Below are positions 11,546 through 25,415 of a stretch of DNA of 64,000 nucleotides, in pieces; positions within the stretch are counted from its first letter, which is position 1; the number at the start of each line of letters is the position of its first letter. The position numbers and the translations under genes are program-made. A model generated the notes under the pieces. It was not told the origin of the DNA, made no database searches, and worked only from the letters and a program-made list of their open reading frames with translations. Source of the stretch: Lanius collurio (Eukaryota > Chordata > Aves > Passeriformes > Laniidae); contig JACBWW010000008.1 of the NCBI GenBank assembly GCA_020086605.1, positions 25,495,441 to 25,559,440 on the forward strand, given 5' to 3'.

Positions 11546-14500
11546 GCTAAATCAATTTGAAAAAGAGTACCTGAAAAAGATGGGTTACTTTTGGGGTTTT
11601 TATGTAATTTTCAAGGTTATCTTCCCTCTTCCTGTTGCTAAAGACTCAGAGCTCCTTTTAGCATTAATATGTTAAACATTTTTTTCAGAGTATTTAGAGT
11701 TTTTAGAAAACCATGAAAGATCCTGATGTATAAACTTTGTATCTGAATATTAATTCTGAAGCAGGTCTAAATCTTGAAAAACAAGAAAAACTTGATTCAA
11801 TGTTCTAGGAAATGTTTAGTCTGAAAGCAATGGACTAACTTTGAACTGCTTAACTATACACAAAAGAACCCACTTGTACCTGAAGAGTGGCAAAGCACAA
11901 GTTAATACAAAGAACTGAGGTTACCAAAATGAAATTTCTCCCTCAATATTCCCATTTCCCAAAAGGCAAAAAGATGCCCAAGAACAATAGAAATTCCTGG
12001 GAAAATTTCTAAAACTTAATAGGGTTTCCTGAACTTTCTTGGAGTAGTCAACTTCAGAATGTGAACAAAGCACGAATTCAGTTAAGTAAATAAAATTAGT
12101 TCAGAATACAGACCTCTACTTATTTCAAAAGCCTTCAACAGCACCAAGTAATACAAGAAATGTGACTTCTGGCAGTAGTTAGAAGAGAAGAAAGTGTGCA
12201 TTAAGTTTCACTACCTTCCTGAAGAAATTATGTAATCAAAATATCACAATATAACTAGAGAAGAGGATGTCAATCCTGTGGAAATCATTGTGGAAAAAGT
12301 CAATCCACTTCTGTAACATCCCTTTTGAATAATTCTTTTTCCAACTCAGATAATCTGAGTCTTGATAAATAATAGCTAGATCTATCTGTAATACTACCAA
12401 TTCTTTCAAAAGAGAAGATATGATCTAGTATTGATTTACATCTTATATCTGATGAGGGTATACAGACCAATGTGAGGGGAGCAATGGGAACTGAAGACCT
12501 GAGTTAAACCATGTTCCAAGGACTTATTTAGCAGTACTGATGCTATTAAATGTAATAAATGTATTAGAATGTAACTTCTGGTGCCAACTGCCTAGATCTT
12601 CAGATCTCCTTTCACTAACAGATACAGAAAACTTACTTGTGAAACTAATCAATAGAGAAACTTTCCTGATGGAGAAAGTAGAAAGAGATGAACTCCTGCC
12701 CTTCGACACAGAGGACAAGGATGAAACCAACTTTTTAAACTTTGCGCCTTTTTATCATGATAAATAAAGACAATACACTCCACTTAATCCAAGAGCCAAG
12801 TAGCCCACAAGGACAGAATTATAAAAACATAGCTGCAAAAAGCACTCAGATATGAGGAAGAAAGTCTGTATTCTAAAATCACTCCTTATGCATATCTGAC
12901 ACACACTAGCTCAAGTTTGTCAGATTTTGCAGTAGTGATTTTTGCACTAAAGATTCCTTTTTCATAAAGCAAAAGCATGAAAATCAGATTTCAGAATGAT
13001 GAGCTGCTTTTCAAGGAAGGCACTTCTGCAAAACCCTGTGTTAGTTCCTCTTCTGAAACACAGACTGCCTCCCACTTTGAGAGATTTACTTTGGTAGAAC
13101 CTAAATATTTTTACAGCTTTATTAGAAACAATGACTTATTACAGAAAGTACTTTAATTATCAAAAGGCTCCAATCTCCATTTCCCAACAGTACCAAATAT
13201 AATAAAAGGACCTCAGCACTAAAAAAAGACCCCAGACCTCTGCTGCTTCTCTGAAATAAACACCTCCACTCTACTGGTTATTAGCCTCAGAAGAACATGT
13301 CCTATCCAAGCAAACCCTTACTGTAAAAAAGAAAGCATTTGAAAATCCGTGATGGAGTATAGAACTATTGACATTTCATGTCTAAAGTAAAGGACAGAAC
13401 ATACCACTAATCTACTATCAAAACCTGTGAGTACCAGTTTATTGAAAGTAATTTATGGAAACCGGTGTGAGTATACACAGGAAAAACATATGGCTGTAAT
13501 ATGCATTCCCATGCCTCTGTTACAGAAGCAGCAAAGAAGCTTCCATTCAGATTTTACCATGTGCTAGCATACTGAGTAAGTTCTCTAAAATGATGCTTGC
13601 TATTGTAAAGCATCATCTGGCACTAAGCACTCCTACTTTAATTAGCCCAAGTACTTGCTACACCCACACTCTTTTTCTGACAAAATGTGATCTGAAGTTA
13701 CAGTACATGTACAAAAATGCATAAATGCCAGGCTTTTGTATAAATACAGTATGCAGCTTTGCAGAAATTAATGACATATTTAGAAGTTACTGAATATGTT
13801 TCTAACAGACATATTCCCATAGGAATAATAGAGGAAGCTTCGTCTTGCAGCCTCACCCAACCAAACAGCACTAACTAAAACAATCTCAGAGTGTATAATT
13901 TTCTAGACATAGCACAAACTTACAAGCAATGGCAAAAGCACTACCAAAAAAGTAGTAACTGTATTTCTCCAAAGCAACATTTTCAGGAAATCTGTTCCAA
14001 GACTGCTAAAAATCTTTCTACTAAATACTATGCAGCCACAGCTGAAATCACAAGAGCCAAAGTGAAAAGGTGAAAAGTGCTGCTCTCTATCATAGAGGCA
14101 ACTTAGCACAAGTGAATAAATAGTGATAATTTGTCCCGATATAAGGCAGCAACTCTTGCACCTGATTTATAGTAATTGTAGGAACTCAGGAAGATCTGAG
14201 ACCTACCAGAGGATGCAGCTAAAGGGAAACCATAAGATCAGAACCTGGATTTGCGAAGACGGTTATTGACCACTGGTGAATAGGAAGGGTCACATTCCAT
14301 AATGTGACCACATTCACTCCTTTCCCCAAAAGAAACAAATCAAGGCTCTGACCACGGATGTGTAATTATGGTAAACAGACTTTACAACTAATGCTCAACA
14401 TTTTCAGAGAGCCAAAACAAAACAGAAAGTATAGTCTTGATCAAAGTGTTTGAAAGCTCTTGTGCATTTTTTCAGCTGCTTCTCAAGTAAAACATGGTGG

Positions 14501-14780
14501 AGATTCTATTTCTAGGGTGTACATAAATGTAGCTTTTGAAGTATTAGGCCACAAACCACAAGCTCTCCCAACAATAAATTTAAAATTAATGTAAGAGATT
14601 TAAGCGAATAAACAAATTCCCCATGTCACTGAATTAAAATTAAAGACAGTAGACATCTTTTTTGAGGTGAGCACACCTTTTCTCCTTATATTCACAAGTA
14701 GTTTTTACTAAAAAGATTTGATTCCGTCACCAAATAAGAAACATCTTAGAAGTTCAACCTTTTAGTACTGCAACAATGTT

Positions 14781-14827
14781 TACACACACATACATACACA
14801 CACAGAGACACACACACATACACAAAC
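14781..14827. repeat. Imperfect CA/TACA microsatellite
   Basis: About 47 bases of CA dinucleotides interrupted by TACA and GAGA units in intron 9. Confidence 0.85.
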
Positions 14828-15855
14828 GCTCTCCTCCCCTCATCACTCAGGCATCTTTAAAAATAGTGAAAAACCACTATGAAAAGGGAGCAAATTTGCA
14901 CCCTCTCTGGTGGTTTAAGACCCAAACTGTGTGTAAATTCATTCCAGTTGAGTATGTCATCATGGACCATTTTCATCTATGAACTTCTAAAATCAGAATT
15001 TTCACAATTTTCCATTCTGCAAGACTTTTCTCAAGATTATCTAATAAATTAGGATTATGTTACAAAAGATTTTTTTCTCAGAAGTCAAACATGGTGCAGA
15101 GGAAGATTCTGAAACATACTTATGGTAAATTATTACTATCTAACTAAAAAAATACATCTGACACTGAAGACCTTCAAACCAGTTAACAATAGAAAGAGAA
15201 ATCAAAATGAAAAAATTGATAGATTCAATTAAAGCCATTAAGACAGGCGCACCTACTGAAGCAAAGATAAAACATCTCAGAAGCCCACCTGGTTCTGTGC
15301 TAGACACCATAAAGATATATAGTAGTTCTCTAAAGTTTCTAATGCCTACATAATAATTAACATTCAGTTGAACAAACATTACAGACAAGATAACCATATA
15401 TACTACCCAATCATTACACTACTTTTAAAAGAACAGAATAGATTTGTGATTTTAGTCTCACATCTCCTTCACATCAAATCCAAACGGGGATATGAATAGA
15501 AATGGGATAAAACAGTTTTCCTGAATTTTCTTAAATTAGGCAACTTGGATTAATTATACAATTATCAAAACTCACTACAAATTTTGATTTATGCTACCGC
15601 TGGGATTTTAGAAACGATAAACAACATCAATCATACTTCATTCAGTCTCATGGTTCAAAGCAAGAATATCTTAAAAGAATTTCAAAACATAAGAATTTCA
15701 CTTTCCATCCATTAAGACCCCAAATAAAGAATATCAGATATTCAAAATATGCATATATGAAAGATTACAGTTCATTGTTGGAAGGGAATGGAGATGAATT
15801 TCGCAGAAGAACCTACGCTGAGTAAACAGAATTTAACTACGTGACAATGACAGGT

Positions 15856-15930
15856 TTATATATATATATATATATGGGGTTTATATGCATATATATATAT
15901 TTATAGAATATATAGTGTATATATACACAC
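15856..15930. repeat. Compound TA/CA microsatellite next to exon 9 donor
   Basis: TA dinucleotide tracts at 15856-15875 and about 15888-15900, followed by a TATA/CACA tract up to about 15934, immediately downstream (in sense direction) of the exon 9 donor at 15945. The TA tracts are self-complementary and could fold in the pre-mRNA. Confidence 0.85.
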
Positions 15931-15945
15931 ACACAATCCTTTTAC

Positions 15946-16578
15946 CTTTATCTTGCACTTCTTTTGAAAATCGCTCCCTTTCAATAGCTGATTCACGTTC
16001 TATCCGCTCAATTTCAGCCAATGCATCCAATTCTACTTCATCATATGACGTTATAGCTCCTTGTTGCGAAACCTGTTGCTGTGTCTGTACCACAGGAGTT
16101 TGAGGTTGTTTTGCAGCAACTGAAGTGTTCTGTTGTAAAACAGGCACTTGTTGTGCCTGAAGGAAAGCTGTCTGTTCATGCTGCGGCAAACACTGAGCAG
16201 CGTTTAGTGGGCGGTTAACATCCTGTGGAGTAACGGGTGTTTTAGAAGTCTGTCCTGGGTACTGCACATTAAAAGGAATATCACCCTCTGACACACTGCT
16301 GTTTTCCAAACCAGAAAGCATATCATCCTGCTGGTCCATATCCGAAGATCTTACACGAGACAGTCTTAATGTAAGCTTAGTGGAGTCCTTGGAAGGAGAG
16401 CTAATGATATCATACATTGCAGCTTTTTCAGTCTGGTCTTTTTCATCCTTGCCTAACTTCATTTTCTTTTGTTTCTTTTGCTTTCTTTCTGGAGAATCTA
16501 ACAATATGTCTGGGGGAACATCTCTAGGTGATGAATAAGGTGGAGGCTGAGATTGTTGGATTAAAGGTTGTCTTGATC
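15946..16578 (-). CDS. NIPBL: NIPBL exon 9, residues 290-501
   Basis: 633 bases, acceptor ATTATTATTCTAG, donor GTAAAAGGAT. Residues 301-319 are Pro/Ser-rich. A basic cluster at about 321-333 (RKQKKQKKMKLGK) is a likely nuclear localisation signal. There follow SSPSKDSTKLTLRLSRVRSS, an acidic stretch, and a Gln-rich part (QQNTSVAAKQPQTPVVQTQQ). Residues 467-500 (YDEVELDALAEIERIERESA, then IERERF) form a strongly charged helical segment. By memory human exon 9 is 627 bases; the extra two codons fit GAITSYDEV here against GPIYDEV. The open frame runs past the donor into an AT-dinucleotide tract, but the donor is clear. Confidence 0.97.
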
Positions 16579-16829
16579 CTAGAATAATAATTCAGAAAAA
16601 CTGAACAGTTATGTTGTTTCATGTTTATATAAAAACACTCTAAATATAACCTACATAATTTTAATGTGTATCTCTACATATAACTGTGTTCACAAAAGGT
16701 CTAAATAAGATTGGTAGGAAGTACATCATTGCTAGATCAAGATGCAATCTAGATAGTTGCAGTGTATTTCCTAGGAATTTTAGTTGTCCACTGCAAGTAG
16801 AGAAGGGATCATTTCAGAGAAGATGGAAC

Positions 16830-16844
16830 AAAAAAAAAAAAAAA
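16830..16844. repeat. A15 homopolymer
   Basis: Fifteen consecutive A on the plus strand in intron 8, followed by A/C-rich sequence. Confidence 0.85.
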
Positions 16845-19016
16845 CCCACCACCAAAAAAGAATAAATAAAAATAGTATCTAAGGTCCAGAATATCAGCTA
16901 TTAGAAAATGATCAATGAAAGCAAGTTGATGACAAAAAAGAAAAGATCAAAAAGATTCTTATTAAGGTCCAGTCAGTGATGAAGACTTAATATCAGTGAT
17001 CAGTGAACAGGCTCTAGCCATTTCAGCCACACATTTTTAATTTCAAAAAACCCCAAAACCCAAAACATATGCAACCTCCTTAACTTGGGAGTTAATTTTT
17101 AACATTTTTTTTCTTTTCTTCTTTTTCTTTGTTTTTAAATTTTATTTTAGGTAAATTTATTCCGACCTCCCCCACTCATTACTATCTAGAAAACACTGAT
17201 TATCTGAAGGCATTTTTCTTCCATTCCCTGCCTTATTTTTTTGCCTCCTTTTTTGTTTAATGCGCAAATTTTTGCTTCTACCTGCATTCTTTATAGGATT
17301 TGAGTGTATCTACAGAAATTTTAATAAGAGGACACTTCTAATCAAATAAATTCTCTAAGTAGTTACATTTGAAGTTTTAATTCCTCTACCTAATCATCTC
17401 CCTGTAACTGTTAGCCCAGAAAAAAATCTGATAAAAGTTTTTCAACCTGTCCCAACAGTAATTTTGAACTGCCTTTTTGGCTTAAAAAGGAATACTGTGC
17501 AAGGTAGGGGACACACACAGTCTCCTCTCCTTAAAGCAACCATTCAGATTCCATTCATTTATTGGGGAATACTGATCTTCAGAAAGCAGTGACTGATATT
17601 ATTATTAGTCATTCTGGTCAGGTCATCATAGGTCAGTACTTTTAATAACAAGCAAAAATTAACTGGAATACAGGTCCCATGTGCTTCATTCAAGAAATAC
17701 CACTAAACAATAAAGCAGCTTTATTCTGTGGCCTAAATTTGTACCAGATATTTTTGGAGATGTTAAGAATCACTAAGCAATGTACCTGACCTGTAGATGA
17801 AAAAACAGAATGGATATCTCTACCTAAGGTTCAAGTCACATGAAAAGTGTATTCTTACTGATGTCCTCTTTTCACAGACTACTGTGCTTATTTTGTCTCC
17901 CTAGACTATTCTGTACGAAGTCCCATGACTTCTGTATGTAGAGAGCAGGGTATGACATGGGATTATCTTAATCCTTCTTGGCCGTCAGCAACAACTGCAT
18001 TTTCTGTCAGTAACATCCACAAAGTTGGGAAGCCCTGTTTTGACTCATCTAAAAATTTGCAAAACTGTTCTACTAGTCTACTTCCCTTCCTCAAATCAGA
18101 TACCACACTCAGCCACCAGTATCTAAGTTCTCACTACACCCTAAGAAGATTTTCCCCTTGCTTTTCACCAGATTCCTATTCTTGTTATGTTCCTCCCCTC
18201 AGTTACCATTTCTTTGGGTAATTATAAGATTAAATGTAATGTGTAGCAGGAATCATTAGCTACCAATTTCTTTTATGGTAATGTCTACCACTCAGGAAAT
18301 ATAAGCTGCAGGATAATTTCTACAAATAGTAGAGGCAACTTAGAACTTTTCAAAGAGATATTACTGACATCTTAACCCTGAGTTATCTCTTATATGAATA
18401 CTTTTAAAGTTGCAACAATAGAACACATACTGTTTTTCAGATTTACACTTCTGAAAACAGGGAACAGGTTTGATTCTCCCTTGTCCTAAACTTCTAAATA
18501 AATATGACAAGATCAATCTGATTTGGTATTAATTTGGCATTTCTCATGTCGAGAAGCAACACTGCAGCAATAGATAAAGTCGGTTTTTTTAGCTTTTAAT
18601 ACACTTGAGGAGGTCAGAAGGATTTCAGAGCATTCCATTGAACAGTCTTAGAATCCAGTAAATGAAGAAACAAAAGTAAAGTTTTGCCTCTCCAAGGCAG
18701 CACTACGAATAAGTATTTGGAAATACCTTCCTCCTGAAGGACATTCTTGAAAGGCTTTGATAGTAAGGCCTGTAAGCTGCATTTTAAAAGAACACATTCC
18801 AGCAATAACTTACCATATTTCTGAAATGTTTAATGATGCTTAAGCCTCTGATAACAAGGAGGCTTGGAAGCTACAATGCCTGCCTATCAAGGTGAAAAGA
18901 AACTGAAAAATATGAACAGTTCCACCCTACCACAAACTTCAATAGTTTTTAACAGTTATAACACAATGAACACACGTTCTGTTCAATATTGAGACTTCAG
19001 ACAAAAACCGGAAGTG

Positions 19017-19600
19017 TACTGAGGTGGCCAAGAAGGCCAATGGCATTCTGGCCTGTATCAGCAATAGCACAGCCAGCAGGACCAGGCAGTGATAGACCCC
19101 CAGCACTGGCGAAGATGCACCTTGAATGCCATGTTCAGTTCTGGGCTGCTCAGTACAAGAAACACTGAGGTGCTGGAGCGAGTTTGGAGAAGGGGAACAG
19201 AGCTGAAGCAAAGTCCAGTGAGAAGTGGCTGAGGGAGCTGGGAGTGTTTATCCTGGAGAAAAGGAGGCTCAGGAGAGACCTTATTACTCTCTACAACCAC
19301 CTGAAAGGATGTCATGGCTAGGTGGGGATCAGCCTACTCTCCCAGGCAACTAGAGGAAACAGCCTCAAACTGCATTAGAGGAGGTTCAGGTTGGACCTCA
19401 GGAAGAATTTCCTCACTGAAAGGGTAGGTAAGCACGGGAATGGGCTGCCCAGACAGGTGGTGGAGTCACTGCTCCTGAAGGTGTTCAAGAAACGACTGGA
19501 CGCAGCACTTGATGCTATGGTTTAGTTGGCATGACAGTTTTTCATTAAAGGTTGGACCAGATTATCTTGGATATCTTTTCCAACCTTAATGATTCTATGA
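19017..19600 (+). mobile_element. CR1 LINE, 5'-truncated copy with intact 3' tail
   Basis: About 585 bases in plus orientation, opposite to NIPBL. It begins inside the CR1 reverse-transcriptase end (GAGGTGGCCAAGAAGGCCAA) and runs through the characteristic 3' UTR (TTGGACCTCAGGAAGAATTT, then TGGGCTGCCCAGACAGGTGG). It ends in the avian CR1 tail TTTTCCAACCTTAATGATTC plus TATGA. 5' truncation and lack of a poly-A tail are typical of CR1. It is the best-preserved copy in the window, moderately diverged. Open frames read on the minus strand here (18939-19315) are by-products of the element. Confidence 0.93.
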
Positions 19601-22600
19601 AAACTACATTCATTATGTAGAGAGGGTTTTGTCTATTAATGTTGGAGTCAGTCTGGAGTATTTCCTATGGGAGAATTCTGAGAATATGCCTGAGAATAAA
19701 TATCATTACCAAGACTGGATAACAGAAAAAAAACTTTTTTTAAAGAATACAGTTATAAAGAGTTTGGTGAAATAGTTGACATTCCAAGATAGAGAAGGTT
19801 TGCTCTACAAAATGCTCTAAATGCAGTAAATAATACACAACACAAATCTTCAGAAACTGTCCTTAGGAATGAACCAAATTTCTTATTTTAGAACAGGAAA
19901 ATACTTAAGACAACTTTTGAGTCTAAATCTACGGCTGGGCAGTAATTCAGGAGAAAAATAAATCTGGCTGTCTGTAGTTGATTTTCCATGGATAGTATCA
20001 TTAAAAGAACTTTGTGCATTCTCTTTTTACACAGCAGGAATATGTACAACTTCGGACATTAAAGGAGGTTCTCCCCTGATTCAGGAATGTCATTGTATCA
20101 TTACTGAACAGTGAATGTTGATAATCAACCAGATAACACCAAACATAACTGAGAAGCGGGTATCATTATAGGAAATGAGAAATGTTTGTTCTCTGCAGAG
20201 AACAAACACAACCATCAACAATACCTCTCTCCTCTTTCAGCAACAATCATTCAGAACACCCATGATAATCCTAGGACAGGTTCTCTACATTTTCTAGTTG
20301 ATTCCTAGTGGTAAATGGCACTAAGTATGGAAGAAGTTTTACCTACTGCTGTAGCAATTTGCAAACATCTTTTTTTCTGTGATTCTTGACCGGTACCTTA
20401 AAAAATCCTATATAATGCAATCAACTATAAAAAGAATTAGTTTGCACTGACAGAGATTTAGCCTTTTTTAAAACGTAAAGTTTTGAATCCCCTTCTAGTT
20501 TGTTTACCCTGGCTATACCTGCTCGCTGTGCGTCATTAGCTTGGATAGCAAACAAAGAAGCTTCTGTCCAGGAGACTGCACAGATCACTGACATCTCCAT
20601 CTTATGGCTTTGTCTGTACCTGGTAATCACATCACAATACTCACACCTTCTTTTAAGTATTCATGATACTTCCTCTGATTGTCTCTAAGCCTCTTCATGT
20701 CACTTGCCTTTCACAGGTGATGCAGCAAAGTCACACTACTGATCACACTCCATGTTGTGATCCACATGGTTAAAAAGCAAATACTAAAGTTATCAGGAAT
20801 TCAGGACTCATATATTTTTCAGAATTAAAAAACATTATTATCTTTCCACTTATACAGTAACAACTTCTGAAGAGTCACATGAAACATTATCCTCATATTC
20901 CTATAATTCCCTTGCAGGCAAAGGTTCTCAGATGCTGATAAAAGCCTTTCACCCATCCTACACCCTGTTTTGCCAGAAGTATCATTCCCTAAGCATGAAA
21001 GCTGGAAAGACTTCTAGAGAACAAATGAAGACTAACGTTTAATACTTGGTTCATAGCATATTGGAAACAAACTTCAAGAATGTGCAAGTGCTACACTTTT
21101 GAAAATCTATAGGAAAATGATTTTCCACACTTCTGGAACATGATTTAAATAGGTACCAAATTGGTGTACAAACCTGAACACAGCATTCCAGACATTTTAC
21201 TGGACAATCCTTTGGAAAGAGACCTCAAGAAATGTGTATGTGCTATATGTGAATTACTAAGACTTCATACATGACTAATTACTAACTAACTTACAGTAAG
21301 TAGGTTCCTAAGGGCAGAAGTTGAAGCAGAAGAGAACTAGAGCATCCGTATTGTATACACAATGACAGTTGTCTGGGAAAGCTAGGAACCTTGTGATTAC
21401 AGAACATGAGGATTTAACTACTGCCAACAGATTTTAAGAGACTGCAGTTACAACGTGTAAATGAAGTGTGTCTTTGTTTCTTTTTCTCCCTATAACATGA
21501 TCTTATTTATCACCTTCACATAAAAGGAAAGTTTTCATGAAAATGAGATCAGACAAATTCACCCTGGCACTCCAGCTAAATGACTCTCAAAATTGGTAAT
21601 AATGACTGAGAATTTGCGCCTCCAGTAGACTCAGAAAGGGAAAACCAGTTCCTTCAAAAGGATGGTACAGGCCTATGCAGAGTATAACACATAGTTTGTA
21701 TAATTTAAGTACATACTAGAATAATTTTTCTGTAAGAACTGAGATAATGAAGAAGTGGTATTCCAAAATGAATTAATGGAGAATAACTATAATCAAATCT
21801 TGAAGAGAACAGAGTATCATATCTGGATTTTAGCATGGCTTTCTATATAGCTTCTCATAATAATTTCACTAACAAGCTGAAGCATGTTAACCTAGTGTAA
21901 TCTAGACAAAAATATGTTGATTATTGTAAAATGTACTGTGAAGCTGTGATCACACAAATTCAGTTTTTCTTAATAAAAATGGACGAATTGAGTATATGTG
22001 AACAATAATAATTTAAAATACTTGTCATTAATACCTTCTCATGTAACAGAATTAGAGACTATTTTATTAATCTAAACATCATTACTGCTTTTGGTTTCAA
22101 GTCTTTGAGAGGCCAACTTTTAAAAATAGAATCAAAAGTTTTCTTGACTAATTTGAGTAACTTTCTGAAACAAAAACAATTGCAGTGAAAAGAAGTACAA
22201 ACTTCAGATAATTGCAAAATAATAAGAGGAAGATAGACAAGCTCTATAGAGTGACAGTAGAATGTTTAAAACAATTTGCAATATAAATCTAAGTTATCAG
22301 CAAAGAGCAGCTATACTGTCATATACAACAGTGATATCACAAAGTAGCCTCCACTACTTTACTGACTTCTCATCCTTCTAAGTCTTCAAATAGAGAGGTA
22401 TCTGTGTCTTAGGACAGTAGAACATCAAGACATATGTAGACCAACTAGAAGTCAGTTAAAAACATCAAAGACAATTAGAAGCTCAGAAATGATGACTTAT
22501 AAAAAGGCAATAAAAACTGTGCTGTTCAGTTTGTAGATTAGATTAGTGCAAGACATGATAAAGTGCTTTGATATGTAAATGTCTGCTATAAAAAAAAAAG

Positions 22601-25089
22601 GATGCGACCTGTTTTCCTTTGCCCACTGGTAACAAGTCAAGAAGCATCATGACTAACTGCAACAAAAATGATACAGGTTAAGTAAGCATTAGGAGCTTTC
22701 TAACAAAGAATTTGAATACCTTGCACGGCAAAATCAAGGAAACTGTTACTGACATTTTAAAATACATGGAAGTTACTGAGAATGATACTGTTACAGCTCA
22801 GCCAATATGAGTGTAATAAGACGGCAAGTCCTCAAGTCCTTTCCTGCAGCATTTTCTAAAATCCTACAATCTTCCTCTGGAAAACTCCTAAAATTTTGCA
22901 CTAGGGAAAATGTTACTTATTTTGATTAGCAGACAACGTTGACACTTATTTTCAAAGAGCATACCTTAATTTAAAATTCAAAATTAGAGGGATATCATAT
23001 GAGACAGATAAAGAACACACATTTGAAAAGTTTTTAGGGACCTATTGTATTCACTTTCCACATCCTCTTCCAATAGTTTTCAGCAAAGAGTCCCACCACT
23101 CTACCCAGAGTTTGAAATGCTTCGTGAAAAACTCTGCTTTTGCTGTTCTACCTGAGAATGGCTGTATTCAGAAGCCTCCTTGCATAAAAATTAAGACTGG
23201 AAGGAATAAACAAGAACGAATTTTCATTTCGGTGCTATCAGAAAAAAATCCTTGAATAAATTTCCTCTGCCTTTCTTCTGAAGGAGAGAAGGGAAGATGA
23301 TATTTTTGCTTCTCAAGTACCTTTGAGAGCACTGAAGTCTGCACTACCGATTTGAGAAGATTCCTTCCTAATTCTTCTGGTTATCCACTATATATTCAGT
23401 GACCAAGTGTAGTGGAATATGCCTGGAGGAGTTCTGTGAAGCTCTAAGAAAATAGAAGTTACCTTTCCAAATTATTTATAAAATAATCAAATACTCATTA
23501 AAAATTTCTGGAGGGAATACAACTTATTTGTGGAAAAAAGTGCCAAATTACATAATTTCATAAGAATTGTTGCTAGTCTTTACAGATGTTTTCCTAAGTA
23601 TTTAGGAAACTATATGGAAACAGGACCGTAAATGTTATGAACACATGTCTTCGTAAAGTAACAGACTAATGCGGAAGGCTTTCCTTTATACAAATCTTTA
23701 GAAGTTTCCTCAAGAAAAACTTTAAAATTAAAATAACATGTGAGGTTCCATAGCAGTAGGAAAGTAGAACAAGTAGATAAAATATTCTGACGAGTAATCA
23801 GTCTTCGGTAATGGAATCCAGAGGACATTAAAAAGTCAACAAAAGGAAAACACTCCATAATACTCCATACTCTATTCACAGAATGAGTTTTTAGAAGTGT
23901 ATGTGGCAACAGATGACAGGATGAAAACAGAGCCATTATGATGTTTCCATAGCTGAAACCAAAAAATTTGTAGTAAAAACACAGGATAAAGACCAGTCTA
24001 GACCTTTGGGATTAAACTTCAGCTGCTCTTGTACCTTTACTGAAGCACAAGTGAAGCAAAGAAAGTGAAATTTTACTCCACTGATTAAGTGAATAACCGC
24101 CTGAAATGCAAATGTATGTCCTGCCATCTCTCAAATATCTGCCTGTGTTGCAAACAAAACTTCTCCCTCATTCAGGTTCTGTCAAATAGCTACATTCAGT
24201 GTGAAGGTAATTCAAGACTGTGCAGTCATGTTTTCCACGTCTCCAGAAGTCCTGTAGCCTTCACCAAATGCTTCAAATCTCTGTGTCATATAAGAAAGCT
24301 CAGACATTACAACAACCTTCCTGAGATCTCTCTCTGATTGGTTATGTCTAGTCCCATTCTTTTTGTCCTTACAGACAAATTTTAAGTATTTGCTAATTTT
24401 CTTTATCAAGGTTTGTGACTTGGCAACCAAACTTTCAGGGTCTAAGAAGAGCGCAACAAAAAAGCTCAGCATAGATATTTCTTGCTGTATTCATCCCAAC
24501 TTTCACTACAAAACCTAAGTGAAAAATTCCCTGTAGGGGATCCCATGTTCTTATTTACACATCTTTCATACATTTCTAAAATACTATATGCAGCATCAAG
24601 AACTTGTTCTCTCAATCAGGGTTCATTAATATCTTAAAGAGGGCAAAATGGTAACACCATTAGCAGCAGTATTTCAGTTGTGCAATTTATCAAAGGGAAA
24701 AGAAAAGCTAACACGGAGATAAATCAGAAAGCTTCTCTTGCACTCTCTCAGTCCTTCTAATGCTGAAATATTATCATCTGAACTATGTAATCAGATTGTT
24801 TTCGGAAATAATCTAAAAAGGTATCCCTTCAAAACTGGGTTCTGAGACAGCCACCTGAAATAGCAGCAACTTTAACCAAAAAAATAATTCAAATACTGTC
24901 TGGCTGAGTGTAATCTGAGTGGATTAATTTAGATCCACAACCATGTTAAACCTGTAAGTTTGACAAGGAGTGGAAAAATAACCACATTTACACAAGTTTT
25001 ACAAGAAGTCCTTTAGCACAAGACCTCCTGAAATAGTGAAGCTGCTAGCATCCTGTACACATACTTCTCACTTGCCACCTGAACCATAA

Positions 25090-25415
25090 GATAATTCAGT
25101 TAAGAAGGGACCTCAGGAGATGTTTAGTTCATCCTCATGCTCAAAGCAGGGTGAGGCAAGGACACATTACATCAGGTTTTATCCCACCTTATCCTGAAAA
25201 CCCTCAAGGATAGAAAATTCACATATTCTCTGGGGATCCTCTTCCACTACTTGATTGTCTTGATAGTGAAAACGTTTTCCCTTCGACTTGGTTAGAACCT
25301 CCTACTTAAATTTAAGTCCATCATGTTTCATCCTTCTTCCACAACAACGAAACAACTGCCTCAGATCTTCCTGATAATCTCCTCACAAGCATAGAAAGGC
25401 TACTCTGAAGTCCAC
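25090..25415 (-). mobile_element. CR1 LINE 3' fragment, reverse orientation
   Basis: Read on the plus strand it follows the reverse complement of a CR1 3' UTR: AAGAAGGGACCTCAGGAGAT, then TGCTCAAAGCAGGGTGAGGC and ATCAGGTTTTATCCCACCTT, then a degraded part with CATAGAAAGGCTACTCTGAA. It is old and diverged and has lost the terminal ATTCTATGA repeats. Same orientation as NIPBL. The far end is uncertain by some tens of bases. Confidence 0.75.

Larger units (their letters stand above)
3597..15945 (-). other. NIPBL: NIPBL intron 9
   Basis: A 12.3-kb AT-rich intron bounded by GTAAAAGGAT (15945 down) and AACTTGCAG (3597). It contains a decayed endogenous retroviral pol remnant (about 4.74-6.11 kb), a 13-base C run, a 15-bp duplication at 10726-10755, a CA-rich tract near 14.8 kb and a TA tract next to the donor. 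Between about 6.4 and 15.8 kb I recognise nothing else; the short open frames have no family resemblance. Confidence 0.9.

Noticed and set aside
18939..19315. Two overlapping minus-strand open frames of 85-90 codons
   Set aside because: They are antisense to the CR1 copy at 19017-19600.
23610..23936. 108-codon minus-strand open frame in intron 8
   Set aside because: It is in sense orientation but without usable flanking splice-site evidence or family resemblance, so it is not called as an exon.
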